Source of the DNA: Rotaria sp. Silwood1 | Lineage: Eukaryota > Rotifera > Eurotatoria > Philodinida > Philodinidae | Reading direction: 5' to 3' | Length of the DNA: 64,000 bases | Assembly (NCBI GenBank): GCA_905250075.1 | Contig: CAJNOP010000003.1 | Coordinates: 4,418,692 to 4,482,691 of the forward strand | Part shown: piece by piece, positions 60,421-64,000 of the stretch | Position numbering within the stretch: position 1 is the stretch's first letter | Layout of the letters: every line of letters begins with the position of its first letter | Made by a program: the position numbers and the translations under genes | The notes under the pieces: model-generated | The model's input: the letters and a program-made list of their open reading frames with translations, nothing else | Told to the model about the DNA's origin: nothing | The model's database searches: none

Positions 60421-60970
60421 TTAGTCCAGTATCACTTTTCTATCTTGATCTATTTTTCGAGAACAACTTGTTTATCAATCCTCTGATTCACCAAATATAA
60501 TGAGTGAATATGAACATAATGTCATTTATATACTTGGTGGAATATTTCAAAAAAGTAAATCATTTTTGCATAATCGATTCGAATCTAGAAAAATGAAATC
60601 TTTTTATTTAAGCAAAGCATGGACAAATTCGACATCAATCATTACCGCTTCAAAAATATCTTAGGTACATTCTACAAATAATATATCAGTAATTCAAATT
60701 TATTTTCATTATTTATATAGATTTTCATCAATTTCAAATACTGTTTTGTCAGTTAATCAGGTATATAATATGTTAATGACACTTAAACACAATAATAACA
60801 ATTGGTTGGAAGTATTAAAATGCATTTCTGAACGTTGTCTTATCGGGTAGTTGAAGTTATACTTCTGATTGTTCATTTATATGTTATGAATGAATCAATA
60901 AATGAAGAAACTCATGATATTTATATTTGATTAAGAAGATTATTTTGTTTCAAAAGTAAAATATTTCATA
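60421..60970 (+). pseudogene. Truncated duplicate of the TRMT10-like gene
   Basis: This matches 52285-52857, the 3' half of the TRMT10-like gene including two introns and about 120 bases of 3' flank, in the same orientation and about 8.1 kb away. Differences include a base lost just before the CGAGAACAACTTG segment, which shifts the frame, loss of about 30 bases of the third exon (after gcaaagcatggac), and many substitutions. The introns are kept, so it arose by DNA duplication, not retroposition. The 5' half is missing. Confidence 0.85.
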
Positions 60971-61430
60971 CAAAAAAAAATAAGTATAACAAATATAATT
61001 AGGAAAAAGATAGATATATACACGGATATCAGTGACATATATCCCAAAATTAAAAAAGTAAGCAGAAAAAATTTTAAGAAAAATCAGGAATTGTAAAATT
61101 TATCCTGATAATGATGTTCAGAATCAAATCTGCATAAACATGAATAAAGCAAGCATTATTGGTTAAAATTTGAACTTAATTCGGTGCGATAAACGTTAAT
61201 GCTGGTCAAGGAAGAATCTATTGTGCAACAAAATAATTTTTCTCCAGAGGATGTACATCAGGGTATGCATCTTCTCTTCACTTACCTATATCCACACCTA
61301 TACTATATTAACCAACGAAGAATTGAATCGAGTTGGTGCTGGAGGGTGTGTTTATGACATGGTAAATGTATCCATAGATTAGATTAAAACAAGTACAAAT
61401 TTTTTAAACAAAATTATTGAAAATATACCC

Positions 61431-62089
61431 GTTGATGACAATGGGCATGAAGTATTATCCGCTGTTACAGCAACTAGCACACCACAATATGTGATACTAT
61501 CTAAACTCGCCATATGTTCACTACCTTTATCACATGAAAATAGTGATGTAGAAACATATTTTTCTCAAAATAATTATCTTATTTCAGATAATCGTCCATC
61601 ATTAAGTGAAGCATCTATCAATGGTTTCAGAGCTACCAATGGTGATGTCAAACTCTTTGATGCTGGGTTAAACTTATATGATATATTCGCCTCATTGATT
61701 TGAGATGATTTTATCTGTTTTCAAAGTGCATGGAACATCTGGCCTGCTTTTAAACGTTCAACAGGCATATTTACATTATGTAAAAGATAATGAACACGAA
61801 AAAATTAATTAAAAGCATGACTGTGAATAATTGAAAACGAGCTTCTTCTGTCGAGCATGAACGATTTGATAAAATGGAAATCCAATTGTTTAACAAACAA
61901 AGGAGTTTATAACAAGTATTATCTAAAGCAACTAAAACTTTAGAGGAAGGAAATACAGAAGTTGTTGCAGCTATAAACAATAAGAAACTAGATGATATTG
62001 CCGCAGCTGAAGTTCTTGTAATAGCTGCTAATGCTAAGTTAGCTGTTTTGAAAACTCAATTATTTGACAATAGTGAGTTCTTGAATTGA
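61431..62089 (+). pseudogene. hAT-like transposase C-terminal relic
   Basis: A frame around 61431-61700 reads VDDNGHEVLSAV, then LAICSLPLSHENSDVETYFS and NRPSLSEASINGFRATNGDV, which resembles the hAT dimerisation domain (SLP.S...VER.FS, R.SLS...I.GLR). Further on, 61850-62089 reads KATKTLEEGNTEVVAAIN, then DDIAAAEVLVIAANAKLAVL, the helical tail seen in related transposon-derived proteins. The two parts are separated by a stop at 61701, and the tail contains an in-frame TAA (near 61910), so it is not functional as read. Confidence 0.5.
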
Positions 62090-64000
62090 CTACGAAAAAA
62101 ACAGAAGAAATGAATAATTAAAATAAACATTATTTGAACATTATTCTTTTTTTTTTGTTTAAGATACTCAGTAAATATTTGTAAATCAATTTTAAAAAAT
62201 AAACTATTCTAAGTGAACTTCTTTTTCACGTTTTTGACCCGCGCAGACCTCAAGATTGGTTCACAGCGCAGGTCTTTCTTCTCATAGACAAGTGTTTAGA
62301 CGTTTGCATGAATTATGCGCACATTTCGAGTAATTAATGCGCTGAACAAATAAGAATTGTACGCATTAGCATTTTTGAAAGGTTCAACTAGACTAGATTA
62401 GAATAATAATAGTAAATCTATTCAAGACGAAAGATTGTTCTTCACCACGTATGTTGTCTGAGGCTAATAACTCCCGTCGCCTTATTTTTAGCCATGCATA
62501 TTAAAGTGTGTATTGTTTAAATTGTGAACTTTTATCACAAGTATATAACACGCATAAAATTTGAGACGTTTTTCCATTGATGTTTTTGCTTATCAATGCA
62601 CCCCCTTCTGTTTATATTTCAAGCGTAAATGTTACTCAGGAGTCCTTTCAGTTATCTAAGGTGAAGAGGAACATGAAAAATTTTTCAATTTACTCCTCGC
62701 TCCGAAGAATTAACTAGGTTTCTTCATGATCACAACATATTAGGCTCTCCATTTTGTTGCCTGAACAAATAACTTTTGTATATTATTTAATAAATCAAAC
62801 CGTTTGTTTTTTTGTTATCTCGTTTATGCTCGACGCTTTGTGATATTCTTTGCAATGAAATCAATAGAAATGTAACGATGATGACGGCCAGTAGTACGGT
62901 TGCCGATCTACGCCGATAATCGATTTTTTACCGTCATTCACCTTGCGAGGAGATTTACTCTCATAATTTTCCAATTTGACGTTTATACTAAGGAAACTGT
63001 TTTTTGGGAGAATATTGATTATCTACAAAGTTTTATCAAAGGTAAGCAGGAACGACGAATCTGAATTCGGAATCAGTTTCTTAAAATTGTACACTTTATT
63101 TTTTAAGTCCACTCCTACAAGGGGCTTTTCGAAGCTTGAAAAATTCAGTATAGTGTCTTTACCTATGTTTGCTGATTACGGTTCCCGATCTCGATTACCT
63201 TTGTTCAAACTTTATAGAAAATTAATATTTTTCCGAAAAACACCTCCCTAAGTAAAAAAAAGAATCAAACTAATAAATTGTAAGAGTAAATTTCCTTTCA
63301 TGGCGAGTGCCAGTGACAGACCGGTTATTGGTTCTGATCCGTGAAACGGTAATGACATATCAGTGAATAATCACCACTGTTACTTCCCTAGAAATGAACT
63401 ATAATACATATTTTTTTATTCGTACTCCTTATACACTTTTGGTCTCTATGTTAAAGAAACGAATAAAACATCAGAATAGAAAGCGTCTCCAACACCCAAG
63501 CATGATACACGTGCGTGACCAAGAACTCAAGCGCACGAGTAAGAAGTTTAAGCAATTAAACAAGAAATTCAAGCTATTGAGTTTAAAACGAAACCTCAAG
63601 TCTTGTCTCAAGATTTGTCCACGGCGCATGATGTTCTCTCTTCAGAAACTCAAATATCTCATGCGCATGCCACAAGATGTTCGTCTAGAAATATTTTTAA
63701 TAATAAGATGTGTTATAATCATTTAGATATGGTCCTAAAGGAGTGAATTATAAAATATTAGAGAAAAAAACAAGATTTTCAGTCCAAAGTAGGAAAATTG
63801 GGGCATTTCTGAAAAATCAGAAAAGTAGCGTCGCTGCAAGGTCTCAAACCACAAAATCGATGAGTAATTTATTTGTAAAACAAAATGAAGAAATGTGTTA
63901 ATAAAACGAAAATTATCATATAAAATGTTCGAAAAATGACAGTATAGTCATTATTTGAATTCAGCGGCATAGTCAAAGATAGAGTCATGGAACGATTGCT
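62090..64000. other. Window end: mixed relic-like DNA, no gene called
   Basis: Contains less AT-rich patches (62235-62275 with a short agacct/aggtct hairpin, 62880-62965, 63300-63350, 63470-63680). At 63394-63726 a plus frame is Lys/Arg-rich, while another frame over the same bases also reads openly (QEIQAIEFKTKPQVLSQDL). I cannot decide whether either is real. Probably decayed mobile DNA. Confidence 0.35.

Noticed and set aside
63394..63726. 110-codon basic frame near the window end
   Set aside because: A second frame over the same bases is equally open, and neither shows a known motif.
1..64000. CRISPR arrays, bacterial operons or a defence island
   Set aside because: The sequence is eukaryotic with spliced genes; no regularly spaced repeat-spacer arrays or operon-like gene clusters were seen.

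Overview
The window reads as nuclear DNA of a small invertebrate animal, most plausibly a bdelloid rotifer. It is strongly AT-rich. Its genes are compact, with GT-AG introns of mostly 50-95 bp. Its proteins are animal families (synaptotagmin-like protein, CHMP2, TTC36, cytosolic HSP90, M14 carboxypeptidase, LicD/FKRP-like protein, TRMT10), next to one phosphatase that resembles plant and fungal proteins and a domain mix unusual for animals. The rotifer assignment is inference; another lophotrochozoan with compact introns is possible. A run of ten N at 19893-19902 marks a scaffold gap.

Layout. 1-3.2 kb shows nothing coding. 3.2-9.0 kb holds a synaptotagmin-like (Slp/bitesize) locus in two coding blocks: an N-terminal Rab-binding zinc-finger block (3179-4820) and a linker plus tandem-C2 block (5568-8972). 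Two identical tRNA-Glu(TTC) genes in opposite orientation lie in or beside introns of the first block. A decayed minus-strand coding relic lies near 10.8-11.6 kb. CHMP2 is at 11.9-12.8 kb. At 15.5-18.9 kb an NHL-propeller gene (minus) and a coiled-coil gene (plus) diverge from a 266-bp spacer. At 19.0-20.6 kb a leucine-rich-repeat membrane protein (minus) and an AT74-like histidine phosphatase (plus) both run into the N gap. 21.9-23.0 kb encodes a secreted protein joining an N-terminal-His copper (LPMO/BIM1-like) domain to an ependymin-like domain. A foldback element is at 23.3-23.9 kb, and a divergent PAICS-like gene at 23.9-25.6 kb. At 28.1-31.2 kb an unrecognised five-exon minus-strand gene carries a complete M14 carboxypeptidase gene, on the opposite strand, inside its 2.4-kb last intron. 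A LicD/FKRP-like type II membrane protein is at 33.3-34.4 kb and a type I membrane protein at 36.8-37.8 kb. HSP90 (40.7-43.2 kb, minus) has a recognisable heat-shock promoter. TTC36 is at 45.3-46.1 kb.

From 44 kb on, the intergenic DNA holds relics: a Tc1/mariner transposase, a small MITE-like element and a sugar-transporter fragment. A divergent TRMT10 gene (51.8-52.7 kb) has a broken 3' copy about 8 kb downstream (60.4-61.0 kb). Between them lies a Cys-rich, probably GPI-anchored protein with three modules (55.7-58.4 kb). A hAT-like dimerisation-domain relic is at 61.4-62.1 kb.

The genes form no pathway or operon. Most are housekeeping or trafficking genes that happen to be neighbours. The most unusual items are the LPMO-like/ependymin fusion, the PAICS homologue with altered active-site motifs, the carboxypeptidase with a mucin-like repeat in place of a propeptide and nested in another gene, the paired intronic tRNAs, and the TRMT10 paralogue lacking the usual Asp. 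All exon boundaries were placed by eye from GT/AG and frame, without transcript data.
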